The notes: generated by a model not told the origin, from the letters alone. Positions 46,368-58,254 are shown, numbered from the stretch's first letter. The stretch is 64,000 nucleotides of DNA from Molossus alvarezi (GCA_037176705.1 CM073886.1:6262001-6326000); one strand, 5' to 3'. A program made the numbers and translations.

Positions 46368-46915
46368 TGATTCAGCCGTTCTGGGGATCCGGGGACCCGA
46401 AGGTCCATGACGCACTGTGGGTTCTTGGCATCACACAGGAGAGAATTCAAATGTGAGCCAGCACAGAGTTTAAAGTGAAAGTGAGTGTATTAGTGAAGCA
46501 GCGAGACAGAGTGGCTACTCCACAGACAGCCCGTCCCTAGTGCGGTTTACTTCTTTTATTGAGGCTCCTTTAATTGAGGGGTAGGGCATTCAGTAGGGGT
46601 GAGGAATATTCAGGATTTTTCCTGGAAAGTGATGGGGACTTCTCGGAAGAGCCCCATTGGCCATTTTGTGTCCTTCTATGGACTTTCTGTTTTCCATCAT
46701 GGCAGCGAGGGGTGTTGTTTATATGCTCATGCATTACAGTGAGTGTGTGATGAAGCTCGAGGTTACCATAGGTGAAATTACTTGCCCTGTTGGATCGAGC
46801 TGGTCTTCTGTTGGGGGTCAGTCTTACTATGTCTGTGATAACCCTTGTAGCTCTGATTGGTTACATCTGGTTTGCTACATACCTGTTAATTCTCTGCCAT
46901 CCTAAAGTGTCAACA
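46368..46915 (-). mobile_element. retroviral-type solo LTR
   Basis: About 548 bp bounded by TG...CA. On the minus strand it begins TGTTGACACTTTAGG. It carries a CCAAT box (46851-46861 in reverse) and an AATAAA signal (about 46555), and ends near 46368. The base order U3-R-U5 is what an LTR should show. No TSD or internal viral sequence was seen. The family is not named. Confidence 0.6.
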
Positions 46916-47955
46916 GTCTCTCCCCTCTTGGTCCCTAGAAGGTTGTGGTAAACTCCACATCCTCACAAGACAACAAACAAAGCAGGAAGGAAGGGGGCAC
47001 AGGACAAAGTGTTTGTCTTTGGGCATCTCATGTCGTACCGGGGACCTGTGGCAGCTGTCTTTTGACCATGAGGGACGAGGCTGCGTGCTGTGAATGGCAG
47101 GGTAAAAAGGTGGAGAGGAACTGTGTCCTTCACCATGTCCTTGAGGCACTATAACTAATCGTGATGTAGCTCTTTCTCTGGGAATTTTGTTTTGTTAGAT
47201 AATAAATTATTGTGCTGCCTAAACTATTTCAAGGTGGTTTTTCTGTTACATGCAGCCGAACACATTACATCTCTCACAATTTCGGATTATTGCTCCAATC
47301 TAGCAGGAATTATTCCTCCTTTTTTTCTTGGTTGATTAGACTTTCTCTTGAAATTGGGTCATATTTTCTTGTGTTTTTTTTTTCCCTCTCCTATGTCGAG
47401 TAATTTCAGATTGTATTGTGGACAGTCTGAGATTCTGCTGTGTGTCTGAAGAATGTTGATGTTTTTGTCTTAGGAAGCTGTTGGCTTGGTTGGACAGTAA
47501 ACCGTCTCTTGGGCATCAGATGTCGGTTCTGGTGATTTTATCCTTGAGTCTTCTTTGAGGCTGCCTCATGCTAGCGCGGTTCAAGAATCCGCCAGACACT
47601 TGCATGGAGTTTATACAGAATTTGGGGCTCCTCTTCCCTTGGCTTTCTCTGTTCTGGGCTCCCCTCCTTACTGTCCAGCGGCTGTGGTTGACCTGAAATC
47701 TGTCTCCCGGCTCCGCGAGCTAAAGGACATGGGGTTTCGTGTCGGAGTTTAGCTGCTGGTTGGTGCCTGCTGCAGGTCCAGCTGTAAATGGCCCTTCTTT
47801 TCTTTCAAGTTCCTGCCCTCGCCCCCCAGAATCTTCCTTCTTTTGTTTAGTTGCCTAATGCTCTCAGATCAAACAAAACAATTTTTTTTTTACAATTTTG
47901 TCCTGAGTTTTACTTGTTATCTGCAGAAAGATCGGGTTGAGTTGGAGTTTGCTTG
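46916..47955. other. intronic, nothing recognised
   Basis: No repeat or exon signal recognised. T-rich stretches at 47210-47410. Confidence 0.45.
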
Positions 47956-47959
47956 ATTG

Positions 47960-48085
47960 TACCAGAAACAGAAGTCGTCTTTCTTTCTAACATGTGGGAA
48001 AACTGTCGCCCAGAGCAGTTAAGCCACTTCCCCAGCACCAGGGAGCTTCTGAAGCGGCAGAGCCCGGCCCACACTCAGGGTGCTG
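47960..48085 (-). repeat. MIR SINE, antisense
   Basis: 'gtgggaaaactgtcgcccag', 'agcagttaagccacttcccc' and 'gcggcagagcccggcccaca' are classic reverse MIR. Confidence 0.8.
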
Positions 48086-48089
48086 CAGC

Positions 48090-48885
48090 TGGGGTCCAAG
48101 CTCCCTTTGGGGTCTGGCGGCGGGTTCGTGCCTCAGAATCATCTGCCGGTTTGGGCTCGGCTTCATTTTGGCATGAGAAGTGCCTGCCCAGAGAGTGGAG
48201 CTGCAGCTGGGCAGTTTCTGGCCATCTCGGGCCAGTTTTGTCCTTTCCGGTCAGATCCCTGGACTGGCTCCCTTCGCAGGCTGGCGTCGAAGCTGTGTTC
48301 CTGCAGTTTTGGGTAGAAACTGGCAGCACCAATGAGGGGCCTGATTGTTAGGTATTTACCAATCATTTTACCAAAGTAAGTCAGTAGTAAGTTGTGGTTA
48401 AAAGAAGGAAGTTCAGAGTTCAGTAAGTTTTTTCCTCTTTCTCTCTTTTTTTTTTAATAAAAGCAGAAGTGACCGCTCTTACTTTTGTACCAGCTTTGTC
48501 ACCGGTGGGCATGGGGTAAAATCGTAGTGAAGCTGAGGGTCAAACTCTGTACTGAGGTCTCCCTCTCTCCTCTGTAGGGCCACCTCCGTGATGTGTCTAA
48601 CTCTCAAACAGCCCACAGAGCCACAGAGGACAGTCCTCATAAAACCTTCTGATGTTATGCTCTTTGCATTAGGACAGAAGTAGTCCCTCCAAAACAGTCA
48701 TCTCCCGTTCTTTCTCCTGCCCCACCTCTGCTCAGCGATCCACCTTACCCACAGGGGCAATGTTTTAAGCTTCTTGTTGAACTTCTGGAAGTATCTCCAC
48801 CATCAGGATTCAACATACTTATTGAGCACCTACTGTGTGTGAGATACTGGGGAAGCATCTGTTGGTGGGGGTAGGATGCTCCCAC
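48090..48885. other. intronic, nothing recognised
   Basis: Includes a short L2/MIR-like start at about 48808 ('ttcaacatacttattgagca'). Otherwise unassigned. Confidence 0.4.
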
Positions 48886-48889
48886 CCTT

Positions 48890-49375
48890 CCCGAGCTCTT
48901 ATGGCTGGACAAGTAAGAAAATTGACACAAGACCAGATTCACAGGGGAACAACCACTGTTGTATGTGTGATGGGAGATGCTTAGAGAATGATGGACCAGC
49001 TCGTGGTTCATGCTTTTTAGACAAAAAACAATACATTTGTGAAGAATTGACAGGACAAATAAATTTAGGTTTGGATGCTCATTTAGTGAGGAATCTAACA
49101 CAGTTTGGGCTTGGGTCGTAAATTAGTAAGAAGCAACACAGTTTGTTTGCCTGGGCTTTTGGACCCTGGACTCCTTCCTTTAGCAATCAGGGTGTCTCTC
49201 TCAGTCCCCTGGAGCAAGGAGGCCACCTTTTACAGGGGAGACTTATTTCCTGCATTCAAGGGGTAAAGGGAGGGTCAGTGCACACTTACTGGCTGCTTGT
49301 CAAGTAACTAATTCAAAGCAATCAACATGCCATTGTGGGGTATCTTGAGGCAGCCTGCTTGGGCCCCAACACTCC
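48890..49375. repeat. ERV/LTR-like repeat, family unassigned
   Basis: 'aggaatctaacacagtttgg', 'gtttgcctgggcttttggac', 'caccttttacaggggagact' and 'tgccattgtggggtatcttg' look like an ERV1-type LTR or internal segment. Orientation is not established. Non-coding. Confidence 0.4.
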
Positions 49376-49497
49376 TCATGAGATATACATTCTAGTTGAA
49401 AGCGCACAAAACAAGCAAACAAAAGGAAAAAGAGAGATCTTCATAGACTGTGGTAAGTACTGGAAATATGCAGACTTATAAAACAGAAACCTGTTTG

Positions 49498-49707
49498 CTT
49501 GGCCCATGTGGCTCAGTGGAGTGAGCATCATCCCATGGACTGAGAGGTCCCAGGTCAATTCCTGGTCAGGACACATGCCCGGGTTGTGGGCTTGAACCCC
49601 AAAAGGGAGTGTGCATGAGGCAGCCGATTGCTGTTTCTCTCTCACATCAATGTTTCTCTCTCTCAAAAAAAAAAATCAATGAAAAGTATTAAAAAAAACC
49701 CCACAAA
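49498..49707 (+). mobile_element. VES SINE with TSD
   Basis: Forward VES ('cttggcccatgtggctcagt', B-box-like 'aggtcaattcc', 'ctcaaaaaaaaaaatc'). The TSD 'aaacagaaac(c)tg(g)ttt' lies at 49481-49497 and 49708-49723. Confidence 0.92.
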
Positions 49708-50529
49708 AAACAGAAACTGGTTTTTCTTGGGTGGTGTTTTTATGGGTGGGGAGAGATCCTCATCCCCACTTGTTGCTCATGGGAGTGGAATTTTTTGCGA
49801 TAGCTCGAGAAAAGGTATTTTCTGAGACTCACATGGGAGGATGGAGTATTGTAGAAAGCTTTGTTTCTATGGAATTATACCCAGAGTTTCCAAGATTCCA
49901 TTTTCCTTTGTTTTCCCTAAGGAAGAAGTATAGCTGTGGCTTCAGTAGGGCTAGAATCAGAACCAGTGTCCAGTTTCCGCTTTGTGTTGAAGCAGAGTCC
50001 AGCCCAGCATCAGTCCAGCTTAGTTTGTGTTCCTCACTGCAGTCCATCAGTCCACTGCATGTGGGTCCGCATGGCTGTGGGCCACATGGGCAAAGAGAGA
50101 GCCAAGAACAGAGACCAAGAGAACGAGTTCCTCTCTTTGGGGGATTATGTGTTCCCCATTTGTTGCACACTTGCAGTTGCCCTGCCCATTCTGGCCAATA
50201 CTTTCTGTCCCCAGGTTTGACTTCCCTATGTCATCCCAACTTCAACGGGCATGCGTCTGTCTCCCCTTTGTTGGACCCCTTCCCCCAGTGATCTGCAGGG
50301 ACTGGACTGGTGGTTTCCTGGGGAGTGTGAAATTGCAGCTTTCTGGTGCAGCTGCCCAAATGACATGCCTATAATGTCTGGTCTTTTCTTTACTCCTTTC
50401 CTATTATTAATAACTAGTTAATTACAACAGCATCATCATGATAAAACAGAAAACCTAAGGTAATGCCTTCTCCATTTCTCCTTCCTTAGTGAGATAGGAT
50501 CTTTCTTTCTTTCTTTTTCTTTTTAAAAA

Positions 50530-50684
50530 TTTTTATTGACGAGAGAGAGAGAAAAATGTTGATTTGTTGTTCCAGTTATTTATGCATTCATTGGTTGATT
50601 CTTTGTTGTGCCCTGACTGGGGTTTGAACCTGCAACTTTGGCGCATTGGGATGATGCTCTAAGCAGCTGAGCTAGCCAGCCAGG
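50530..50684 (-). repeat. older tRNA-derived SINE related to VES
   Basis: 'gttgatttgttgttccagtt', 'tatgcattcattggttgatt', 'ccctgactggggtttgaacc' and 'gctctaagcagctgagctag' show a related but distinct head and body from the other VES copies: no GGCTGCC/GA block, and a 'ttgttgttcca' body instead. Confidence 0.7.
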
Positions 50685-50689
50685 AGAGA

Positions 50690-51565
50690 GGATATTTCTT
50701 ATGACCAGGGATTCTGAAGTCTCTTAATGCAAGAAACAGTAGATAGATCAGATGGACTCTTCTTGGGCTGGTCACTGTTTCCCTTGGCCAGTTACTACCC
50801 TCTGTTGTCGTAGGTCTCACCTTTTATACTTGGCATGGATTCCGCCCCTTTGGCTAGATGGAACTGTGAAAGTTCTGGAAAGGTAATTTACACCCAGATT
50901 ATGAAATACTGGATGCCATGGTAAAGAATCTTCCTCTTACTATTTATATTCACTTTCCACCCAATTTTTTCTGAGTTCAGAACCCCCACTTGACCCAATT
51001 ATCCCCAGGTTCTGTAGATTACTGTTGAATTCACTCCATTGCTCTTCTTCCAGCCCTACAGCTTGTCCAGTCTTTCCACACCTGTATCTGAGCAGATAAG
51101 AGCATCCATTGTTACCTTCATTGACGAAAGTGTCTGCATTAATGTTAATGATTGCCCCTGGGGAGAGATGAAGCCTGGAGGTCTTAAGCTATTAGACTTG
51201 CAAAAAGCTAGGTGTGCCCTGGCTTCCTGTTTCTTTCTCAGAGTGTAGAGAGAGCTTCAGGGGAGACACAAGTCCTGTGGTAATCATGGCTGTATGTGTC
51301 CCCACAAACATGTCCTGTTGATTCTGGAGTTGGCTAGATTTTGTGCCCCACCATGGATGATGCAGTGAGGGTGACCTGCCGTGTTAAAAGGATTAGGTTC
51401 ATAGGACGTGGGTAGGTACAATCTCGTTAGAGAAATGGACCGTCGGAGAGCAGGGGAAAGCGTTCTGGCCGGCGGACGCAGCGCTCCTCTGTCTGCTCGC
51501 CCTTCCCAGACCTCCCTGTTGGCGTCTCCTTTCACAACTGTTCTGTGTTCGTACTTATACATGTT
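50690..51565. other. intronic, nothing recognised
   Basis: No exon or repeat recognised. Confidence 0.45.
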
Positions 51566-51569
51566 GTGT

Positions 51570-52800
51570 AGTGGAGTTTGTGTTTGTGTGCATTGCTAAA
51601 CAGTGTCACACAGCACACATCATCCTGCAACGTGCTTTTTCACTTGACATTGGCTGAGTGAGAGCAATCTCTGGTGGTAGCGTTGAACTGCTCTGTAGTA
51701 TTCCGCAGAGTGAGTTCTCTTGATGCTGTGGTGTCCGGGAGGAAAAATACTTCTACCCTTCTGTGCGCCTTGGCTGGTCTAATAACCAAACTAACATAAG
51801 GCACATTAACAGTAGAAAAATTAATTTCATACATCTGGGGACTCCTTAAGAATATGGGGGCCCACTGGCAGCCAGGCAATTGGGGCTTATATGCAATTCT
51901 GAACCAAGGAGAAGGGGTAGGAGTCTAGGATTTCAAAGGTTAGGAAGGCACGTCCATGGAGGTGGAAAAGCAAATGTTTGCTATGCCCTGCGAGACAATG
52001 GGCTACAGGGAGGACTTTGGTCTCCAGGCCCTGCCCGTTCCCCGTACCATACCTAGCCCACATTCTCTGTGGGAACCGTAGGTGATCCTGCTCTTCCTGG
52101 ACCAGGCCCTTGGTCTAAATTCTTTTAGGTGGTTAAAGGGGTCGTAAAAGCTCTTCCTGCGCCTTTTGGGCTTAGTTGTCTTCAGCTCAAAATAATCCAC
52201 ATGCCAGGGCAGCACATTCCAGGGAGACTCATTCTGAACCCGTGCAGGGGCCATTCCCCTGCTGAGGAACATTTAGATTCATTTTTTCAGGGGTGGTAAT
52301 TGCAAAGAGGACTTCAGTGAGCACCCTACACACGTCTTGCACACATGCAAATATTTCTCTGGTTCCCGAGCAGAATGACGTGGCCTTGGGACATCGCGAC
52401 TCACATCTTGATAGATACTGCCCAGTGTTCTGCAAAGTGGCTGGGCCAGGGCACTCCCGCCAGCAGGGAGCGTTCATTTCACTGCATCCTTCCGAACGCG
52501 ATCTTGTCAGGCTTTTTTTTTTTTTTTCTAATCTGATGGGAGAAAAATGGCATTTAATTTTAATAGGCATTTTCTTGCTTACTAGTGAAGTTGAGCATCT
52601 TTTTATGTATTTATCGGGTGGTTGTGTTTCATCTTCTTTGAATTCCCTATGTGCCCCCCACTCCTTTTTTTTTTTTTTAAACATTTTCTTATTTTGTTGG
52701 GATTTTTACTTCAGTCTGCTGGACACCAGTCCTTCACTAGTTATTTGTGCTGTATGTGTTCTGGTCTGTTTTCGTCAACTCCTGAGTCCCGTGTCACCAG
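51570..52800 (-). mobile_element. ancient L1, antisense, split by a solo LTR
   Basis: 'gaactgctctgtagtattcc' before and 'ctgaggaacatttagattca', 'atgcaaatatttctctggtt', 'tactagtgaagttgagcatc' after the LTR form one continuous antisense L1M track. Coding frames are destroyed. Confidence 0.7.
51737..52253 (-). mobile_element. retroviral-type solo LTR inside L1
   Basis: About 517 bp inserted into the old L1. On the minus strand it begins TGGCCCCTGCACGGG and ends TTTTCCTCCCGGACA. It includes 'acatctggggactccttaag' (plus reading), a pattern seen in ERV1-type LTRs. The two L1 halves read on directly across it, which supports the boundaries. No TSD was confirmed. Confidence 0.55.
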
Positions 52801-52857
52801 TGTGTGAATGATACACTTCCTTGGATTGGGTTAGCTCTTGGAGCCTAACAGGGCATT

Positions 52858-52955
52858 TCAAAGCAGTCCATTATTCCCACTGTAAAGATGAGAAAACTGA
52901 GGCTCAGAGCGATTGAATGATTAACTCAGAGTCATCAGTTTCTCCGATTTGGGTA
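52858..52955 (-). repeat. MIR SINE, antisense
   Basis: 'actgtaaagatgagaaaact' and 'gaggctcagagcgattgaat' are classic reverse MIR. Confidence 0.85.
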
Positions 52956-53395
52956 ACCCTTGGAAGCTGGGTCAGACTTGGAAACAGACCAAACTGACAC
53001 AGGGATGTTCTTATCTGTAACCTTTCAGTATTAGCCAGACACTTCCATTTGGTATCTCGAGAGAGAAGTTTGTTTAATTATTCACCTCTTTTCCAAGTAA
53101 TTGGTGACATGTCCTCCAGCTAAGACATGGAAAAGGCTTTGTTGCTAAAAACATTCACCACACATAAAACACAGGGTCCAGCTCCAAAGAATAGTAAATG
53201 GATGGAGACCCTTTCCTCGCTGGGTGGGGGGCTGTTTTGTTAGGGTCTCCTTGTGTACTGACCGTAGCCTTTTGCTGACGTGCTGTTTGAATAGATGGCT
53301 GGGGAAGCCAATGCTGTCATGGTCCCCATCCATTTATCACTTTCAGAAATGACCTCTGTACCTTTTATTTCTTTAGATCCTTTAACAAGAATTGA

Positions 53396-53490
53396 GCCCT
53401 GGCCAGTTTGGCTCAGCAGTTGGAGCATCGGCCCGCGGACCAGAGAGTCCCGGGTTCGGTTCCCACTAGGGGCATGTGCCAAAAAAAAAA
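53396..53490 (+). mobile_element. head-only VES SINE with TSD
   Basis: Forward tRNA-like head ('gccctggccagtttggctca' to 'ggcatgtgcc') joined directly to A12. The TSD 'aagaattga' / 'aaggaattga' lies at 53387-53395 and 53491-53500. Confidence 0.93.
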
Positions 53491-53554
53491 AAGGAATTGA
53501 AAATCCTTTATAGAGAGAGGCAAGGTCAGGGCCTCGCTGCGGGTCCCAGGGAGC

Positions 53555-53665
53555 AGTGCCCTGTCCATATTATAGAATGGGAAACAGAAACTGAACTCCA
53601 GCTTACACAGCGGGTGGAAGCAGAGACTTCCCTACACTGGAGGCCAGAGGCTGGCTTGAAATACT
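53555..53665 (-). repeat. MIR SINE, antisense
   Basis: 'attatagaatgggaaacaga' and 'cttacacagcgggtggaagc' fit reverse MIR. Confidence 0.55.
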
Positions 53666-53749
53666 TGGACATCTATGCCATGGCACGTGTACCAGCATGA
53701 ATACGAGTTTCTATGTATTGAACATTAATTTGGAGCAGACACCGTAATA

Positions 53750-53935
53750 AGTCATACATCTGAATTATCTAATTTAATTTTCACACCAACCTATGACCTA
53801 AATAGCTTATTGTCCCCATTTTATTGACACCCTGAGGCTCAATTATTTACCTTGTTTAAGGACATACAGAAAATCAATGGCAGAGCCACAGTTTGAATTC
53901 TGAAATGTGTGCTCTTATGTGCACTAATGTCACCA
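53750..53935 (-). repeat. MIR SINE, antisense
   Basis: 'attgtccccattttattgac', 'accctgaggctcaattattt' and 'tggcagagccacagtttgaa' fit reverse MIR. Confidence 0.8.
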
Positions 53936-54329
53936 TGTCAGGTAGCAGCCCTTCCCTCCCGTTTGCTCTCTGTTCCCGACTGGTGACTTCAGTAACGTGG
54001 TGACGGGTGGCACTGCGGGGACCGGGGTGACTTGGGAGGGGAGTGCAGCCACCTCATGGGAAGAATCCAGTCCACTCGGGTTGGTTTTGGCTGGTTACAG
54101 ATCTTGGGCCACATGTTTGACTATAGCTGGTCTACCAGGGTCTCTTTAAATTCGGTTTGCACTGTCCTGAATGGATCTCAGACGGGAAGGAGGAAGGGAG
54201 CGCGTGTGTGTGGAGCTTAACTCTGAAGCAGTCTCATCCCTCAGATCTCGGAGAAGGCGAAGTGAGATGACTTGCCCAAGGTCACTGTGGTGGATTCTAT
54301 GCTTGAATTAGTTATTTGCCTTCTTTCCA

Positions 54330-54640
54330 TAGGAGGATCATACATCCCTGTTCATTGCTATGTGACCTACAGTGTCTACTCACAGAAGGGTGGACTTTCC
54401 TGGTTATTGACGGGAGCGTAGCCGTGTGACACACATTGGCCGGGGCAGCGGGAGCAGACATGATGGGCTCTACAAAGAGCTTGGCTGGGCCCCACCCCTG
54501 CTGCCAGAAGACCAGGCGAGAGCTGCCTCCTTGGCTTGTATCTTGGGATATAAAGGACACGGGAGCCAAGCAGAATCGGAACAGTCACTTCTGTTGCATT
54601 CTACCGGCCAAAACTGTCACGGGTCATCCCAGGTTCAGGA
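54330..54640 (+). repeat. LTR-like repeat (MaLR-like?)
   Basis: 'ttgctatgtgacctacagtg', 'acacacattggccggggcag' and 'acatgatgggctctacaaag' resemble the same MaLR-like family as 19.65-20.0 kb. Weak support. Confidence 0.4.
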
Positions 54641-55061
54641 GGTGGGGAGTAGGCGCTACCTCCGGGGAGAGGAGCTATGAGGTCATGCTACAAAGGGTGC
54701 GGATTCAGGTAGAAAGGACTGGCCGTGTTTGAACCTGTCACACTGACTTCGTCATCAGTGTCTGAGTTACGAGAGGCTAGGGACAAGCGTGGATGCCTTT
54801 CTTCCCACGTGCCTGGCTTGCAGCGGTGCCCAGATAGACACCGTGGAAGGAGTGTGCTCTCCAACCACGTGCCTTCTGTCTGCTACTGAGTCTGCCAAGC
54901 TTCTTCCCACCGCAGTGCTCTCTCTGACCCGGCCTCAGGGTCCCTGCCGGCTCAGCCCGGCTGCCACCCGAGAGGCCTGCTCTAGCCACCTGCCGAAGGA
55001 ACCCCTTTGAAGACTCCCCACACCCACTGAGACTTTCTTCCACGGCATCAGCAGTGACCAT

Positions 55062-55706
55062 AGCCCACCTCACCCCATCTGCTGTTTACTTTCCACGGTT
55101 CCAGTTACCTCTGGTTAACCACTGTCTGAAAATATTAAATGGAAAATTTCCGAAGTAAATGGTTCATAAATTTTAAGTCGCGCATCATTCTGAGGAGTGA
55201 TGAAAACCCGCACTGTCCAGCTCCGTTCCACCCGGGACGTGAATCACCCCTTTGTCCGGTGTGGCCGCGCTGCAGATGCTTCTCCCCCTGTCACTGAGCA
55301 GCCGTCCCACTTACCGATGCACCGGTGGGGGCGGTGTCGCAGTCCTTGCGCTCGGGCCGCCCTCGCGGGGGCCTCCCGCTCCGGCACAGGGCCTGCGTCC
55401 TTCCCCCCTCTGCCCCCACACAGGCCTGGTGTCATCCCACAGCTCCGCGGAAGGAGGTGGGTGTGCTACAAGAAGATATTTTGAGAGAGGGACCATAGTC
55501 ACCTAACTTTTATTACAGTACATTGTTATAATTGTTCTATTTTATTAGTAGTGGATGTTAATTTCTTACTGTGCCTAATTTATAAATTAAATTTATAAAA
55601 AAATAGGTATGCATGTGTAGGAAAAAACAGTATATATAGGATCCAGCACCCTGTGTGGTTTCAGGCACCCACTTGGACCACATCCCCCATGGATAAGGGG
55701 ACGACC
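55062..55706 (+). mobile_element. Tigger-type DNA transposon, internally deleted
   Basis: Left part: 'ccacggttccagttacctct', 'ctgaaaatattaaatggaaa', 'gggacgtgaatcaccccttt'. Right part: 'gtacattgttataattgttc', 'actgtgcctaatttataaat', 'tgtggtttcaggcacccact', and the terminal 'ccccatggataaggggacga'. This is the order of a known mammalian Tigger family with its transposase region deleted. The left inverted repeat is eroded. Confidence 0.8.
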
Positions 55707-55931
55707 ATATATGTATATTTTCAATCCTCACCCGAGGATATTTTTTTCCATTTATCTTCAGATAGAGTGGGAGGGAGGGAGGGAGAGAGAGAGAGAAAGA
55801 GAGAGAGAGATTGACTGGCTGCCTCCTGCACGACCCCGACCAGGGCTGGACACTGAACAGCAACTGAGGTACGTGCCCTTGACTGGAATTGAACCCAAGA
55901 CTCTTCAGTCTGCGGGCTGGCTGGCCAGGGC
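55707..55931 (-). mobile_element. VES SINE inserted at the Tigger right end, with TSD
   Basis: Reverse VES from 'aatcctcacccgaggatatt' to 'ggctggctggccagggc', with part of the head deleted. The TSD 'ggggacgacc' lies at 55697-55706 and 55932-55941. Confidence 0.93.
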
Positions 55932-56324
55932 GGGGACGACCCTAAGCGACTGGCACCTCCCTCTTGTAGAAAGTACGCTTGAGGGAGCAGAGCTCTTGCC
56001 TGTCTAGTTCTCCGCTGTTTTTCTGGCACCTTGGACAGCAGCTGGCACGTAGTGGGTGCTCAGGACTAGTGGTCAAGGGGATGCTACACTCGCATCTGAA
56101 CGGCTTCCCGCTGGCTCTTCCCTGGTGCCAGCAACCACCCTGGGTACAGGAAATAGCCCTCTGCTGGCCAGCCTAGCAAGAACTGGCAGGCTTCCTGCGC
56201 AGCACCCTCCAGGTGGCTTTCCGCAAGTCCACGTGGCCTCTCTGTGTCTCGGGCATGGCTTTTTGGGTCACAAGTGATGGAAATTCACTCGGGTAAATGT
56301 GAGCCAAAAGGTAGATTCGTTGAT

Positions 56325-56525
56325 GGTTAAATGCGAGGCCTCTGGACCGGTACTGTTTGGGTTCAGATTTTGGCCCTACCACTTCCTGCCTGGGCAACCT
56401 TTGTGCACTTACTTAAACACCTGTGCCTCAGTTCCCTCACTTACAGGTGGGGGGCGGGAATAACTTTAGCTGCCTCATAGGGTTTTCAGGAGAATTAGAT
56501 TATTACTTAGACGTAAAGCGTGTAT
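56325..56525 (+). repeat. MIR SINE
   Basis: 'gggttcagattttggcccta', 'ccacttcctgcctgggcaac', 'tgtgcctcagttccctcact' and 'cctcatagggttttcaggag'. Confidence 0.9.
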
Positions 56526-56529
56526 GGCT

Positions 56530-57180
56530 CTGCGGATGGGAGCGTCTCTGCGTGTGAACTGTTGCCATTGGAATCGTTGGAGGTCCTGGTGTGTGTTTGA
56601 GGGGCATCGCGAGCGACTGGACAGACCTGGGCAGCCGTCGTGCACACGGGCCGCGGGGCTCTTTCAGTCTCTCCTGGCCTCTGGGTTCCTTGGTTCCCAC
56701 ACATCTGCCTGTTCTCCTTTCTCTCTTTCTTGGCCTGTTTGCACGGTCAGCCGTGCTGTTTGGGCCATATTCACTTTTCTTGTCTAATTTCAAGTTTCTG
56801 GGATAATCTGATTGTCCCTCCTTGGGTCTGGTGCCCACCCCTGACCATTTCTCGGTGGGGGGTATGGACAGGGCAGGCTGTGGCTGGGGGGCACCCCTGT
56901 AGGGTTCAGAGAAGTCTGCTAGGGTTGGGCGGAGACCCCGGAAGATGTTTGCTAGAGGCGGCTGCTGTCCATGTGTCCGCTGCACGGCTGCTCTTCTGCC
57001 TGCTTTTTCCGGCTCTCAGACCAGTGCTCCGACTCGGTCTCCCCCAGCCCCCGCATACCTGTGATTACGCCGGACTCCGGTTGCCTGCCTCTGTGAATCA
57101 CTTGGTCATTTCCTGATCTTATATGTGGCTGTGTGAATGTAGAAACTTTATCTCTGACCCTTTATTATTTATTTACTTAT
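56530..57180. other. intronic, nothing recognised
   Basis: Moderately CpG-rich, with no recognised exon or repeat. Confidence 0.45.
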
Positions 57181-57183
57181 TTA

Positions 57184-57448
57184 ATCCTCACCCGAGGATA
57201 TTTGTCCATTGATTTTTTAGACAGAGTGGAAGGGAGGGAGGGAGAGAGAAAGGGACAGAAACATCGATACGAGAGAGACACATTGATTGGTTGCCTCCCA
57301 CATGACCCTGACCGGGGCTGGAACCTGCAACCCAGGCACGCGCCCTTGACTGGGAATTGAACCCGTGTTGGTTGGCCAGCTGATGTTCTAACCCCTGAGC
57401 CAAACCGGCCAGCTGATGTTCTAACCCCTGAGCCAAACCGGCCAGGGC
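57184..57448 (-). mobile_element. VES SINE with 33-bp tandem duplication of its head
   Basis: Reverse VES from 'atcctcacccgaggatattt' to 'gccaaaccggccagggc'. A perfect 33-bp duplication occupies 57374-57406 and 57407-57439, each copy starting 'ggccagctgatgttctaacc'. It lies in the tRNA-like head. Confidence 0.95.
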
Positions 57449-58250
57449 TGAATGGAGCTTAATTTAACACACAAAGTTTGAACATGTCACCACCTTCGTG
57501 TCCTGAAGAATGCACCCTTGATGGGGTGTGTGTATGTGTGTGTGTGGGGGGGGCATTTCAATTAGCTAAGTTTCCAACAAGAAGCACAAAAATGCAAAAA
57601 AGAAAAACAAAAACCATAGTGCTAAATATACCACAAAGAGAATAGTTGTTCACAACATGAAAATGGAAGACAGGGCAGGTCATCGTCTGGCCCAGAGTGT
57701 GTGTGTTGAGCAACCCAAGTTGTCTGCTGCTCTGCTCATGTCGGACAGTCACAAAATACCAAGAGTGTTGGTTTGGGGGTTACGTAAATTTTAGCAAGTC
57801 GGCAAATTTGCCAAAACCAAATCTGTGAGTAGTGGGACTTTGATACTGCCATCTCTTTCCCAGCGCCGATGGAGGTGGAGGGAGTGCAGGACCTTGCTGC
57901 TGGCCTCCAGCCGGGAAAGCAGAGGGGCCTGACCGTCTGCTGCAGACTCTGTTCTCCAGAGGGGTGTGCACAGCGGTCAGGCCGCACGGCCCCTGCTGAG
58001 AGCTGCTTTGCATGTTTTGTGGACCCTCGGACGTAGGGAATACTGGGGCCACAGCCCACAGTGGCGGGGTGGTGGGGGTGGGAAAGTGGCCCTCTCCAGC
58101 GAGCTTGGGCATTTCCATAGCCTGTGATGCGGTGCCATGACACCAGACCCTGAGGTTTTCTGTGTTACTTCCCCTTGAGATAATCTCTTAGAAACAGATG
58201 CCAGAGTAATCTGGGAAAACACTTGTTTGTGGTCTTTGGATTTTCAAGAG
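57449..58250. other. intronic, unassigned
   Basis: Contains a (GT)n/G-run at about 57528-57554. Otherwise nothing recognised. Confidence 0.45.
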
Positions 58251-58254
58251 AGAA

